A stretch of 37,743 nt of DNA from a virus. The DNA lies in IMG/VR virus record IMGVR_UViG_3300025379_000028, positions 1 to 37,743 of that record; one strand, given 5' to 3'. Position numbers and translations under genes: made by a program. Below, in pieces: positions 1-6,855 of this stretch. Position 1 is the stretch's first letter. Each line of letters opens with the position of its first letter. A model generated the notes under the pieces. That model did not search any database. It was not told the origin of the DNA and saw only the letters and a list, made by a program, of their open reading frames with translations.

Positions 1-1331
1 CCATTAAGAATTACAGAATAACAAGCAGATGCTGTATTTTGTCTGCCACCGATAATTGATGTATTACTTGTATTACAAATAATACAGTTAGTAGTTCCAC
101 TGCCGATAAAGTTATAATAACCATTACCTGCTGAAAGAGAATTACTATTACCACCAACAATTACACTTTGTGAAACTGTATTATAAATACAATTACTAGC
201 ACCACCAACAATGACGTTACAACCTCCAACGCCGCAATTACAATTACTAGCACCACCACCGATAAAATTACCTTGACCGCCAGTATAATTTTGAGAACCA
301 CCAACAATAGCACTATAAAATCCACTTCCAATCTTATTACCACTACCACCACCAATAATAGAACTATATGATACTAATATACAGTTATTAGAGCCACCAC
401 CAATAACACCAAGGCAACTATCATTAGTATTAGATAAACCGCCTCCTATATGACTATAACAAGCATTTGCACATAAACAGTTACTACCACCACCTCCAAT
501 ATTAGAACCAGATCCTGAAGCAGTGTTACTACCTGATAAAGGTTGAATTGAAGATGCACCTGGACCTTGTTGATAAATTGCTGCAGGTAAATTTGTGATA
601 TTTGAACCATCACCATAAAAAGTACCACAAATTGTTCCATTACCGCTTTGTGTACTAAGATTGTTAACGTATGTGTAATTAACTACAGATGCACTTAAGT
701 TAGTTCCAAGAATAAAAGTATTATTAGCACATGTATAATTTTTACATCCACCGAGAATTGCACTATTTAAGGCATTTTGAATACAATTATTTTGACCACC
801 ACCAATAAATGAACATGCTGCAGCTGATAATGTATTATTATAACCACCAACATTTACAGACCAATTACCGTTAACAACATTGCTTTGACCGCCACCGTTA
901 AATGCGGCAGTACCGTACACACTATTTGTATTACCACCAACATTAACAGTATTTTGACTTAATGCACAGTTATTATAACCAGCACCGACAAATGCAAGTA
1001 CTCCATTAGCACAATTCTTACAACCTCCAGCTACAACTGCACATCCACTAATTACATTATTAAGAGTACCACCACCAATAAAAGCACCATTTCCGTTAGG
1101 ACCAATAATATTACTAGTACCACCAGCTATACTAGCACAAGTTGTATTAGAATTTATTGTATTAGACCCATAGATAGGTAAAATACTATTATTTGTTGGT
1201 GTACCTGCATAACAATATGTTGAATTAGCAGATAAAGCAAATAATGTAGCTAAATCAACTCCACCTGATAAAATTTGTCCTGTAGTATTAGAACTGCCTT
1301 TAATTGTAAAGCATGTATTATTAATTGCCAT
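1..1331 (-). CDS. Cys-rich GGG-N repeat tail fibre protein (3' end cut by window)
   Basis: Open reading frame from ATG at 1331 that runs without a stop off the left edge (443 complete codons visible). It starts MAINNTCFTIKGSS and has a TGQILSGGVDLATLF segment, almost repeated in the fibre gene at 17746-21279. The rest is a long array of roughly 14-25-residue repeats of the type [AFV]I[IVL]GGGxxNxI, rich in Asn, Gly, Ser and Cys. Such GG-N repeats usually form stacked beta-roll or beta-helix shafts in trimeric adhesins and phage fibres; that fold is inferred. Many repeats carry Cys after Asn (NNC, SNC), which is unusual. Preceded by an exact TATAAATA late-promoter word. Function: probably host recognition at the tail tip. 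Fibre identity is fairly sure, position in the virion is not. Confidence 0.8.
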   Translation of the reverse strand, partial: MAINNTCFTIKGSSNTTGQILSGGVDLATLFALSANSTYCYAGTPTNNSILPIYGSNTINSNTTCASIAGGTSNIIGPNGNGAFIGGGTLNNVISGCAVVAGGCKNCANGVLAFVGAGYNNCALSQNTVNVGGNTNSVYGTAAFNGGGQSNVVNGNWSVNVGGYNNTLSAAACSFIGGGQNNCIQNALNSAILGGCKNYTCANNTFILGTNLSASVVNYTYVNNLSTQSGNGTICGTFYGDGSNITNLPAAIYQQGPGASSIQPLSGSNTASGSGSNIGGGGSNCLCANACYSHIGGGLSNTNDSCLGVIGGGSNNCILVSYSSIIGGGSGNKIGSGFYSAIVGGSQNYTGGQGNFIGGGASNCNCGVGGCNVIVGGASNCIYNTVSQSVIVGGNSNSLSAGNGYYNFIGSGTTNCIICNTSNTSIIGGRQNTASACYSVILN

Positions 1332-1343
1332 ATTCTATACGTA

Positions 1344-1351
1344 TATTTATA
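1344..1351 (-). promoter_or_regulatory. T4-type late promoter (TATAAATA)
   Basis: Exact TATAAATA on the minus strand, 12 nt before the ATG at 1331. The surrounding bases (CTATAGC before, TATAG-ATATG after) are nearly identical to those of the promoter at 3803-3810. Confidence 0.6.
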
Positions 1352-1365
1352 GCTATAGGTATCGT

Positions 1366-2223
1366 TTATATAAGGAAATGATTTGTTCTTAAACCTTTTA
1401 TATAAATTACTTTATTAGATCCTGGTATTGGAGTATATACAGCACTTAAATTAACAACAGTAGGTGTCGCTTGGTTATCAACGTCAGCTGTATAGCCATT
1501 AATCAAATTCGCTGACGCAATCTGCCCGTATTCACTACAATATACACTTGGTGCTAGGGTAGCTAATAAGTTTACTTCTGAGTAATAAACATCTTGACTC
1601 CAGCTTGCTTCAACCTGTAGAGTATATTTTGCAGTTTTAAAGCTATTGAATGAGAACGTATCAATTATTGTACCTCCACTTCCTGATAACGGAATAGCTA
1701 CATAGATCGGTAAATGCGGATTGAGATTGACCTGTAAATATTGATTAGGATCTGATGGATTAGTTCCAGCAAATATATACATTCGATTATTATAAAGGGA
1801 AACTGTATATCCTTTAGGAATCTGAATATTATTCGGTGCTATGTAATTATTAACATAACTTTGAATTGTTAGATATGTATTTGATGCTGAAAGATTTTGA
1901 TAACCTAAAGCTGAAAGTGAAACTGTATTACCATTTGAGAGCGTAAGATTATAAGCAGATGTAGTATCAACAAAACTCAAAGTCTGACTTCCACCGCCTG
2001 ATACACTACCTCCGGAGATAGCTGTAACAGTCAAGTCACTATTAACAGTATAAATTGTTGTTGGTAATCCGCTTAAAGCTAAAATTTGACCGGGGTAGGC
2101 AGTTCCATTAGTTGCTGCATATGAGGTTAACGCTGTTAAACTACTATATACAGAAGTAGAGTCAAGAGGTCCAGAAGAGACTCTTTGAAATCCATATGGT
2201 AATGTATATGTGTAATATGACAT
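1366..2223 (-). CDS. Putative virion/tail structural protein, 285 aa
   Basis: Unrecognised protein starting MSYYTYTLPYGFQRVSSG. It is rich in Ser, Thr, Tyr and Asn and contains an SFVDTTSAYNLTLSNGNTVS segment. Similar segments (SFNSNTAALSISNGNTVSLSAL) occur in the fibre gene at 17746-21279, so it shares a module with the fibres. The remainder looks beta-rich, without Cys-dense repeats. The ATG follows the stop of the upstream gene by one base (TAATATG), so the two are co-transcribed and probably translationally coupled. A role as fibre, fibre-tip or fibre-associated protein is inferred from composition and neighbours. Confidence 0.6.
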   Translation of the reverse strand: MSYYTYTLPYGFQRVSSGPLDSTSVYSSLTALTSYAATNGTAYPGQILALSGLPTTIYTVNSDLTVTAISGGSVSGGGSQTLSFVDTTSAYNLTLSNGNTVSLSALGYQNLSASNTYLTIQSYVNNYIAPNNIQIPKGYTVSLYNNRMYIFAGTNPSDPNQYLQVNLNPHLPIYVAIPLSGSGGTIIDTFSFNSFKTAKYTLQVEASWSQDVYYSEVNLLATLAPSVYCSEYGQIASANLINGYTADVDNQATPTVVNLSAVYTPIPGSNKVIYIKGLRTNHFLI

Positions 2224-2224
2224 A

Positions 2225-3790
2225 TTAAGGTATAGTAATAGTTAAATTAGGATTAGTATATGATGCATTATTAGGTAATAAGAATGTCCATACATAATAA
2301 GGAGTAGAACCTAAATTGTTTTGTCCGGGTATAGATATTAAAGCACTACCTGAAGTAAAGCTAGGTGTTATATAATGTCCAAGGTTATTATCATATACAG
2401 CAATTGAATTGGTATTACCGTATATAGAAGCAGGGTATGCAAAAGCAATACGAGTAAACGTACCGTTTTGATTTAATGTAATAGTAGAGTTAGGATTGTA
2501 TTGATTACTTTGATATGTATTTGTAAACACCGATCTTATATCTGAAGAGGTAGCAGGTGTAGAGTGTATGTTATCATATGTAACATAGATAGAGTACCAA
2601 GGAGAAAGGGTAAATGTGCTTGTAATTGAATTAGCTGATATCTGTCCAACAGTATCTGTTTGACCGAGATTGTTAGTTTTTGCTATACCTGTAGGATAAT
2701 AAGATGAAGCTTCATAATATACTGTACTCGTCAAATAATAAGATGGAAACGTTTGTGAGGTATTAAGAGTAGAAGGTAAGCTAAATTGTTGGGAGTATAT
2801 ACTTGTATAATTTATACTATCGGCACTTGAAAGGAAAGCATACCCTACTCCAGTACCCGCATCATTCTGAACCCAATTAAGAGTAAGTTGAGGATTTGTT
2901 ATTTGTGTACCAATTTCATAAGCTGAGGTAAAGCTCTCACTTATTGTAAGAGTGGGTTGGGTGTAGGTAGGGTGAGTTACTGTTTGAAGTATGTTTAGGA
3001 GTATTGCCGAGAGAGGGGTATTAGCGACAACAGTATTACCACTTGCATACAAACCAATATTAGTACTAACATTAATTTGATAGGGCATCTTACCACCAAC
3101 ACCCCATGAAGCAGAATTAGCATTTACCGTTGTATAAACCCCGGCTGTATTACCTCCAGCTGTCCATAGAGCACTATACGCACATACAGTTGTATAAGCA
3201 CTACTCCAACTAGCAGAATTAGCTGAAACAGTATTAGAAGTATTTGTCCATTGAGCAGTAAGGGCATTTGCAAGTCCAAAGGTTACCGCTGAACTCCACG
3301 CTCCGGAATTTGCACATACTGTATTATATGTACTTGTCCAAAAGGCTGAATTACTGGAAAGTGTAGTATAGCTATTATTCCAATTGGCGCTATTATTGTT
3401 TACAATACTTGTTGTATTGACCCAGGTAGCACTATATGAGGTTAATGTAGTATAGCTATTATTCCAATTAGCAGTTAAATTAACAAAATTTGTTATACCG
3501 CTCCAAATAGCACTATATGCGCATACAGTTGTATAAACACTACTCCAATTAGCTGAATTTGCCGTAACAGTATTGTAGGTATTATTCCAATTAACAATAC
3601 TACCGGCAATACTACTTAACGTAGTTTGTGATGTTCCAATTACATTACCAACAGCTATAGCTAATCCAGATACAGTAATCTGAGCTGTTGTTGGTACATT
3701 ATTAAAATTAAATGAATTAACAACAGCAAGTACGTCAGTTGCTGATAGGGTTTTTACTACTGGAAGATCTGTAATCCTTAGATTAGACAT
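2225..3790 (-). CDS. Tail fibre-like protein with NSANW-SYTTV repeats, 521 aa
   Basis: Starts MSNLRITDLPVVKTLSATDVL, a type of N terminus frequent in phage fibre proteins. Residues about 60-230 are a run of degenerate ~19-residue units built on [NY]SAxWxxxYTTV; the same unit recurs in the fibre genes at 12501-16022 and 17746-21279, so it is a mobile module inside this fibre family. The C-terminal half is beta-rich and aromatic, and may be the receptor-binding or tip part. Preceded by a CATAAATA late-promoter word 12 nt before the start. Gene order suggests one transcript with 1366-2223 and the partial gene at the left edge, although the latter has its own late promoter. Confidence 0.7.
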   Translation of the reverse strand: MSNLRITDLPVVKTLSATDVLAVVNSFNFNNVPTTAQITVSGLAIAVGNVIGTSQTTLSSIAGSIVNWNNTYNTVTANSANWSSVYTTVCAYSAIWSGITNFVNLTANWNNSYTTLTSYSATWVNTTSIVNNNSANWNNSYTTLSSNSAFWTSTYNTVCANSGAWSSAVTFGLANALTAQWTNTSNTVSANSASWSSAYTTVCAYSALWTAGGNTAGVYTTVNANSASWGVGGKMPYQINVSTNIGLYASGNTVVANTPLSAILLNILQTVTHPTYTQPTLTISESFTSAYEIGTQITNPQLTLNWVQNDAGTGVGYAFLSSADSINYTSIYSQQFSLPSTLNTSQTFPSYYLTSTVYYEASSYYPTGIAKTNNLGQTDTVGQISANSITSTFTLSPWYSIYVTYDNIHSTPATSSDIRSVFTNTYQSNQYNPNSTITLNQNGTFTRIAFAYPASIYGNTNSIAVYDNNLGHYITPSFTSGSALISIPGQNNLGSTPYYVWTFLLPNNASYTNPNLTITIP

Positions 3791-3802
3791 ATACTATAAC
3801 CA

Positions 3803-3810
3803 TATTTATG
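3803..3810 (-). promoter_or_regulatory. T4-type late promoter (CATAAATA)
   Basis: CATAAATA on the minus strand, 12 nt before the ATG at 3790. Its flanks match those of the promoter at 1344-1351. Confidence 0.55.
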
Positions 3811-3834
3811 GCTATAGTCTCCAGTATGGTATTA

Positions 3835-4107
3835 TTAACCTCCAGCAATTGCTGGTACTATAGAAATAATATCATTCTCCTGAATAATTGTTTTTCCTTG
3901 TTGGAGAAAACGAACATCTTCATCATTCTTATAGATATTAATAAATCTACGCACAATACCATCAGCATCAAAAATTCTTTCTTTTATCTCAGGATATGAT
4001 AAACAAAGAAGTTTTAAGCATTCATCAATATCTGTACCAAATGTGTTAATCTCTTCACTACCTCCAACGAGTTTTCTTAAAGGTACTGGTATTCTTATAG
4101 TTGCCAT
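3835..4107 (-). CDS. CysO/MoaD/ThiS-like ubiquitin-fold sulfur carrier protein
   Basis: A 90-residue protein with the size and layout of beta-grasp sulfur carriers. The middle (RFINIYKNDEDVRF, residues ~53-66) and the C terminus (ISIVPAIAGG) closely match what I recall of CysO-type carriers such as mycobacterial CysO, including the terminal Gly-Gly that is adenylated and thiocarboxylated in this family. Known members donate sulfur to cysteine, molybdopterin or thiamine synthesis. No E1-like, JAB peptidase or cysteine synthase partner is in this window, so the phage protein would need a host E1 or another phage gene. It starts one base after the stop of the upstream 77-residue gene (TAATATG). 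The family call is strong; sulfur donor, protein tag or virion-assembly role is open. Confidence 0.82.
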   Translation of the reverse strand: MATIRIPVPLRKLVGGSEEINTFGTDIDECLKLLCLSYPEIKERIFDADGIVRRFINIYKNDEDVRFLQQGKTIIQENDIISIVPAIAGG

Positions 4108-4108
4108 A

Positions 4109-4342
4109 TTATAACTTTACCATCATTCCTTTATCGGAATTCCAGTCTTGAAAATTGTATTTTGGTGAATATGTTTGAACTTTCTTTTTAGGTTTGTAAT
4201 CTTTAATACGATAAGGATATTCATTAGTATAATGCCACCAATACTCTTTAAGGTATTTATTAACCTCTCCCATTGTCTTATAAGGAGAACACATTGAAGC
4301 ATACCAAGCCTTACCCGACCATCGTTCAATTACGTATGACAT
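4109..4342 (-). CDS. Small aromatic-rich protein of unknown function, 77 aa
   Basis: Starts MSYVIERWSGKAWYASMCSPY and has many Trp, Tyr and Lys residues (EYWWHYTNEYPYR in the middle). No membrane segment or known motif. Its ATG overlaps the stop of the upstream 48-residue gene (TAATG at 4340-4344), and its stop is followed after one base by the CysO-like ATG, so the three are one coupled unit. Whether it partners the sulfur carrier is unknown. Confidence 0.65.
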   Translation of the reverse strand: MSYVIERWSGKAWYASMCSPYKTMGEVNKYLKEYWWHYTNEYPYRIKDYKPKKKVQTYSPKYNFQDWNSDKGMMVKL

Positions 4343-4488
4343 TATTTTCGCTTCTTACCAGCATCCGAACGCTGAGCTCGATACTTTGTTTTACAGCTCT
4401 TAGGAAGACCTGCATTAAGCTGACGACGAAGAAAAGCTGCAGTCTCATACCGACGCTTACTACCGGTAATAACTTTAGTCTTAGGCAT
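4342..4488 (-). CDS. Small basic protein, 48 aa
   Basis: Short frame read directly from the sequence: starts MPKTKVITGSKRRYETAAFL and ends DAGKKRK. About a third of the residues are Lys or Arg, so a nucleic-acid-binding role is plausible but not shown. The stop overlaps the next ATG (TAATG). Its length and coupling to the 77-residue gene argue for a real gene. Confidence 0.6.
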   Translation of the reverse strand: MPKTKVITGSKRRYETAAFLRRQLNAGLPKSCKTKYRAQRSDAGKKRK

Positions 4489-4490
4489 TA

Positions 4491-4727
4491 TTAAAAAAGA
4501 ATAGGTGTTGAAGATACAACCTCAGTTGTTTTTGATACAAGAATATAATCTTCAGTGTCAGCAGCGGTCTTCTTTAATGGTTGCTTATTTGGTATAACAA
4601 CAGCTTTTGAATCTGCTTTAATAACAACAGCTTTACCGTTTCCATGAATTGATTGATTAACACAGTTAACACACCCAGTAGAAAGGGCAAGGATTGCTAG
4701 AATTGTAATTAGTGATGTCTTATTCAT
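4491..4727 (-). CDS. Small lipoprotein, 78 aa
   Basis: Starting at the ATG at 4727, the protein begins MNKTSLITILAILALSTGC: a basic N terminus, a hydrophobic stretch and a lipobox LSTG|C at residues 16-19, so it should be exported and lipidated. A longer frame starts seven codons upstream (4748) but puts extra residues before the signal peptide, so 4727 is preferred. The mature part is short and rich in Lys, Val and Thr. A sigma70-like promoter (4736-4763) ends only 8 bases before this ATG, so the message may be leaderless. Phage lipoproteins can act in superinfection exclusion or as spanins; neither is shown here. Confidence 0.65.
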   Translation of the reverse strand: MNKTSLITILAILALSTGCVNCVNQSIHGNGKAVVIKADSKAVVIPNKQPLKKTAADTEDYILVSKTTEVVSSTPILF

Positions 4728-4735
4728 ATTTTTTA

Positions 4736-4763
4736 ATAATATAGGCATTTAAGAAAACGGCAA
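4736..4763 (-). promoter_or_regulatory. Sigma70-like promoter for lipoprotein gene
   Basis: Minus strand TTGCCG (4758-4763), 16-bp spacer, TATTAT (4736-4741). The expected start point is about 1-3 nt before the ATG at 4727. Confidence 0.45.
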
Positions 4764-4772
4764 GTGAAAAAT

Positions 4773-4848
4773 TGGCGGAGTTGACGGGACTCGAACCCGC
4801 ACTCACTAAAGTGACAGTCTAGTGCTTTAACCATTAAGCTACAACTCC
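4773..4848 (-). tRNA. tRNA-Asp (GUC)
   Basis: Full cloverleaf: acceptor GGAGTTG/CAACTCC, anticodon loop CTGTCAC giving GUC, T-loop TTCGAGT, G73 and an encoded CCA. First tRNA-side element downstream of Pro in a tight four-tRNA array. Confidence 0.95.
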
Positions 4849-4853
4849 TTTTC

Positions 4854-4927
4854 TCGGGATGACAGGATTCGAACCTGCGACTTCTTGGTCCCAAACCAAG
4901 CGCTCTACCAAGCTGAGCTACATCCCG
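4854..4927 (-). tRNA. tRNA-Pro (UGG)
   Basis: Acceptor CGGGATG/CATCCCG with the C1-G72 pair typical of tRNA-Pro, loop TTTGGGA giving UGG, A73. CCA is not encoded (AGAA follows), so host CCA-adding enzyme is needed. Confidence 0.95.
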
Positions 4928-4940
4928 TTAAATTATAATT

Positions 4941-5014
4941 TAGGCTTAGCAGGATTCGAACCTGCGACATCATCCTTATCAAGAATGCGCTCTAACCAGC
5001 TGAGCTATAAGCCT
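4941..5014 (-). tRNA. tRNA-Ile (GAU)
   Basis: Acceptor AGGCTTA/TAAGCCT, anticodon stem CATTC/GGATG with loop TTGATAA giving GAU, A73, no encoded CCA. Confidence 0.94.
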
Positions 5015-5019
5015 GAAAA

Positions 5020-5095
5020 TGGTACACGAGGAGGGATTTGAACCCCCGACATCTTCGGTGTAAGCGAAGCGCTACTACCACTGAGCTACTCGTGC
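5020..5095 (-). tRNA. tRNA-Val (UAC)
   Basis: Acceptor GCACGAG/CTCGTGT, so the first pair is G1-U72 instead of a Watson-Crick pair. Loop CTTACAC gives UAC, A73, CCA encoded. First gene of the array behind the promoter at 5105-5132. Confidence 0.93.
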
Positions 5096-5099
5096 AATA

Positions 5100-5128
5100 T
5101 TGTTAATATATAGGCTATTCAGTATAGA
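5100..5128 (+). promoter_or_regulatory. Sigma70-like promoter for the DUF1003 gene
   Basis: TTGTTA (5100-5105), 17-bp spacer, TATAGA (5123-5128) upstream of the plus-strand ATG at 5153. No Shine-Dalgarno is visible in the short leader. Confidence 0.4.
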
Positions 5129-5132
5129 GCAA
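5105..5132 (-). promoter_or_regulatory. Sigma70-like promoter for tRNA array Val-Ile-Pro-Asp
   Basis: Minus strand TTGCTC (5127-5132), 16-bp spacer, TATATT (5105-5110), just upstream of tRNA-Val. It overlaps a divergent plus-strand promoter. Confidence 0.5.
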
Positions 5133-5152
5133 GTATAAAATTAAATATCTTT

Positions 5153-5611
5153 ATGGTAAACGATAATAAAAGTATAGGTATTAGACTTGCAGATATAATT
5201 GCATCGTTCATTGGTTCTTGGACATTTATTATTATTCAATCTACTTTATTAACAATTTGGATATTTGTAAATATTATGAATTGGACAAAATTTGATCCTT
5301 ATCCATTTATTCTTCTTAATCTTTTTCTCTCTTTTGAAGCTGCATATGCTACACCCCTTATCCTTATGTCCTCCAATAGACAATCAGAACGTGATAGAGA
5401 GCATATGCTTAAGGATTTAAAGATAGATGAAGAGGATCATATTATAATAGCTGATTTAAAAACGATACTTACTGAGCTTCACGAAGATATTAAGCTCGAT
5501 AAACGTGCACTTAAGGATCACAAGAAATTAAAATCTGATCACGAAGAATTAAAGGAAATCTTAGCTGAATTAGTACAAGAAATAAAAAAGAGAAATACAG
5601 GTTCAGTTTAA
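5153..5611 (+). CDS. DUF1003 family inner-membrane protein, 152 aa
   Basis: Two predicted membrane segments (residues ~21-43 and ~50-72) are followed by a family signature: FDPYPFILLNLFLSFEAA, then ILMSSNRQSERDREH. This matches the DUF1003 family of small bacterial membrane proteins of unknown function. The C-terminal ~70 residues are a charged, Lys/Glu-rich coiled coil (DLKTILTELHEDIKLDKRAL onward) that should lie in the cytoplasm. It stands alone on the plus strand inside a minus-strand tRNA cluster, so it may be an acquired cargo gene. A role in altering the host membrane is a guess from location only. Confidence 0.8.
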   Translation: MVNDNKSIGIRLADIIASFIGSWTFIIIQSTLLTIWIFVNIMNWTKFDPYPFILLNLFLSFEAAYATPLILMSSNRQSERDREHMLKDLKIDEEDHIIIADLKTILTELHEDIKLDKRALKDHKKLKSDHEELKEILAELVQEIKKRNTGSV

Positions 5612-5613
5612 AA

Positions 5614-5688
5614 TGGTGCGTCGTGGTAGAATCGAACTACCATTAAGGCTTTAGAAGAGCCCTGTCCTATCCGTTGAACGAACGACGC
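5614..5688 (-). tRNA. tRNA-Arg (UCU)
   Basis: Acceptor GCGTCGT/ACGACGC, anticodon stem GGGCT/AGCCT with loop CTTCTAA giving UCU, A73, CCA encoded. It reads AGA, a common Arg codon in AT-rich phages. Its 3' end lies 3 bases from the end of the convergent DUF1003 gene. Confidence 0.94.
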
Positions 5689-5693
5689 GTAAA

Positions 5694-5906
5694 TTAAAGA
5701 TCTTTAAACATACTTAAGATCCCTTTACTATCATCTAGAGCAGGTATAAAACCTTCCTCCTCTAGATAATAACGAAGAGATTCAAACAATCTATCTGATG
5801 GCCATCCTTTAGAGATAATAGCTACCTTTGTACCCTCCACCTCACAGACAAACTTCTGTCCTTTATACTCAATCTGTAATACGTAATTAAAGTCTGGATT
5901 TTCCAT
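5694..5906 (-). CDS. Small protein, paralogue of the 9254-9439 product, 70 aa
   Basis: Unknown function. A core reading (LQIEYKGQKF...V...L...RYYLEEEGFIPA) lines up with the 61-residue protein at 9254-9439 (FDIDFKGISY...V...L...EYLVHEGFVKP). The two therefore look like divergent paralogues of one small alpha/beta domain. The start overlaps the end of the upstream 59-residue gene by 20 bases in another frame. Confidence 0.6.
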   Translation of the reverse strand: MENPDFNYVLQIEYKGQKFVCEVEGTKVAIISKGWPSDRLFESLRYYLEEEGFIPALDDSKGILSMFKDL

Positions 5907-6066
5907 GAAGTTCTGTAGTAGGTAGAGGTCGATAGGATCGAATAAAATTCTTAATAGGATTACTAAAGATAAGACTTGCTGATACTATGAGTATAACTAT
6001 AGAAAAGCTAAATACAAGCTTCATTTTGAGAGTCTGAATTAGAGTTGGTTGTTGTTCTAGTTTCAT
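5887..6066 (-). CDS. Small single-pass membrane protein, 59 aa
   Basis: Short frame read directly: starts MKLEQQPTLIQTLKMKL, then a hydrophobic stretch VFSFSIVILIVSASLIF (residues ~18-34) and a basic tail ending GKSRL. It should be anchored once in the membrane. It lies between tRNA-Leu and the 70-residue gene, which it overlaps by 20 bases. No family recognised; a small lysis or membrane effector is possible but unsupported. Confidence 0.5.
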   Translation of the reverse strand: MKLEQQPTLIQTLKMKLVFSFSIVILIVSASLIFSNPIKNFIRSYRPLPTTELHGKSRL

Positions 6067-6071
6067 AAAAA

Positions 6072-6147
6072 TGGTACTCCAGATCGGATTCGAACCGATA
6101 CTTGAGGGATTTTAAGTCCCTTGTCTCTGCCGTTGGACTACTGGAGC
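6072..6147 (-). tRNA. tRNA with UAA anticodon (Leu) on a class I body
   Basis: A regular 76-nt cloverleaf: acceptor GCTCCAG/CTGGAGT (G1-U72), anticodon stem AGGGA/TCCCT with loop CTTAAAA giving UAA, a 5-nt variable loop CAAGT, T-arm ATCGG/CCGAT, A73, CCA encoded. UAA is a leucine anticodon, but bacterial leucine tRNAs normally have a long variable arm. This one does not, so its amino-acid identity should be treated with care. Confidence 0.88.
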
Positions 6148-6154
6148 ATAATTA

Positions 6155-6478
6155 TTAATACCATTTTAAATGAACTGGTTCACCTTTGCAATTAAGAAAT
6201 TCATTTTGTTTAAACTCTACATACTTAAACGTTCCCATCTCTTCTAGGAATAGTTTATCTCCAGATGTCATAGGATTAACATATCGTTTTCCATCACGGG
6301 TAATAGGATTAGCATTAACAATAAACCCTAGTTCACAAGCTGCTTTAAGAAGAGATTTATCCTTACCAGTTCGTGATACTTTCTTCTGAGCGCGTTCGAT
6401 AACTCGATGCATTCTCTTAAGAGAACGTTCGAGATCTTTAGCTTTATCAGATACGTCGTTTAGAATGTATTGTTTCAT
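6155..6478 (-). CDS. Unknown phage protein, 107 aa
   Basis: Starts MKQYILNDVSDKAKDLERSL. The N-terminal half is helical and very basic (MHRVIERAQKKVSRTGKDKS), the C-terminal half more beta-like and ends EPVHLKWY. No motif recognised. It lies alone between tRNA-Leu and a tRNA remnant, which is typical of small accessory genes inserted in phage tRNA clusters. Confidence 0.6.
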   Translation of the reverse strand: MKQYILNDVSDKAKDLERSLKRMHRVIERAQKKVSRTGKDKSLLKAACELGFIVNANPITRDGKRYVNPMTSGDKLFLEEMGTFKYVEFKQNEFLNCKGEPVHLKWY

Positions 6479-6487
6479 TTAAAGTAG

Positions 6488-6545
6488 TGGGCCTACCAGG
6501 ATTCGAACCTGGTAAGGTTATGCTTGAACTTCAGAAGTTTTTAGA
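6488..6545 (-). pseudogene. tRNA 3'-half remnant
   Basis: The minus strand carries a perfect T-arm (ACCAGG-TTCGAAT-CCTGGT) followed by TAGGCCCA, as in the 3' half of a tRNA. No matching 5' acceptor strand or valid anticodon arm lies upstream; the place is taken by the 3' end of the neighbouring tRNA at 6547-6639. It is read as a decayed tRNA. The boundaries are approximate. Confidence 0.5.
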
Positions 6546-6546
6546 A

Positions 6547-6639
6547 TGGTCCGCCTAGCAGGATTCGAACCTGCACTGCGCCAGAGTCTCCCAGCTTCTT
6601 GTGTATAAAACAAGGGTTCTACCATTAAACTATAGGCGG
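6547..6639 (-). tRNA. tRNA with UAU anticodon and long variable arm
   Basis: 93 nt. Acceptor CCGCCTA/TAGGCGG, anticodon stem CTTGT/ACAAG with loop TTTATAC giving UAU, T-arm GCAGG/CCTGC, A73, CCA encoded. The anticodon would read AUA (Ile). The ~23-nt variable region (AAGCTGGG...GCGCAGT) is a class II feature otherwise limited to Leu, Ser, Tyr and Sec tRNAs in bacteria. The charged amino acid is therefore uncertain: Ile by anticodon, Leu or Ser by body shape. Confidence 0.8.
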
Positions 6640-6693
6640 TTTAATTCTAATAAATTTTATCTTGCTTCCAATTACATTAACCCTCCGTTAAAA

Positions 6694-6855
6694 TTATCTA
6701 TCTAGATGATCGAGTTGTTCCTTATATTCATCTCGTTGACGAGTACATTCAATGAGATCGTTTTGAGCTATTTGAAGCAATTCTTTAAGACGAATATTTT
6801 CTTCTCTTAGACTGTAGAGCTCTTCAACAGGCCAGGGTTTAAAATCATCATTCAT
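6694..6855 (-). CDS. Small coiled-coil protein, 53 aa
   Basis: Short frame read directly: starts MNDDFKPWPVEELYSLREEN, then a leucine/Glu/Gln heptad-like helix (IRLKELLQIAQNDLIE) to the end DHLDR. Its ATG overlaps the stop of the upstream membrane peptide (TAATG at 6853-6857). Together they look like a membrane anchor plus cytoplasmic coiled-coil pair, a pattern also known for spanins, but no lipobox or signal peptide is present. Confidence 0.5.
   Translation of the reverse strand: MNDDFKPWPVEELYSLREENIRLKELLQIAQNDLIECTRQRDEYKEQLDHLDR

Noticed and set aside
1-1331. CRISPR-like repeats
   Set aside because: The periodic DNA comes from degenerate protein repeats (GGGxxNxI) in one open frame. 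There are no identical direct repeats with unique spacers.
4859-5041. Plus-strand frame reading GFEPATS-type peptides across the tRNA array
   Set aside because: Antisense of tRNA-Pro and tRNA-Ile; this peptide type is a well-known artefact of translated tRNA genes.
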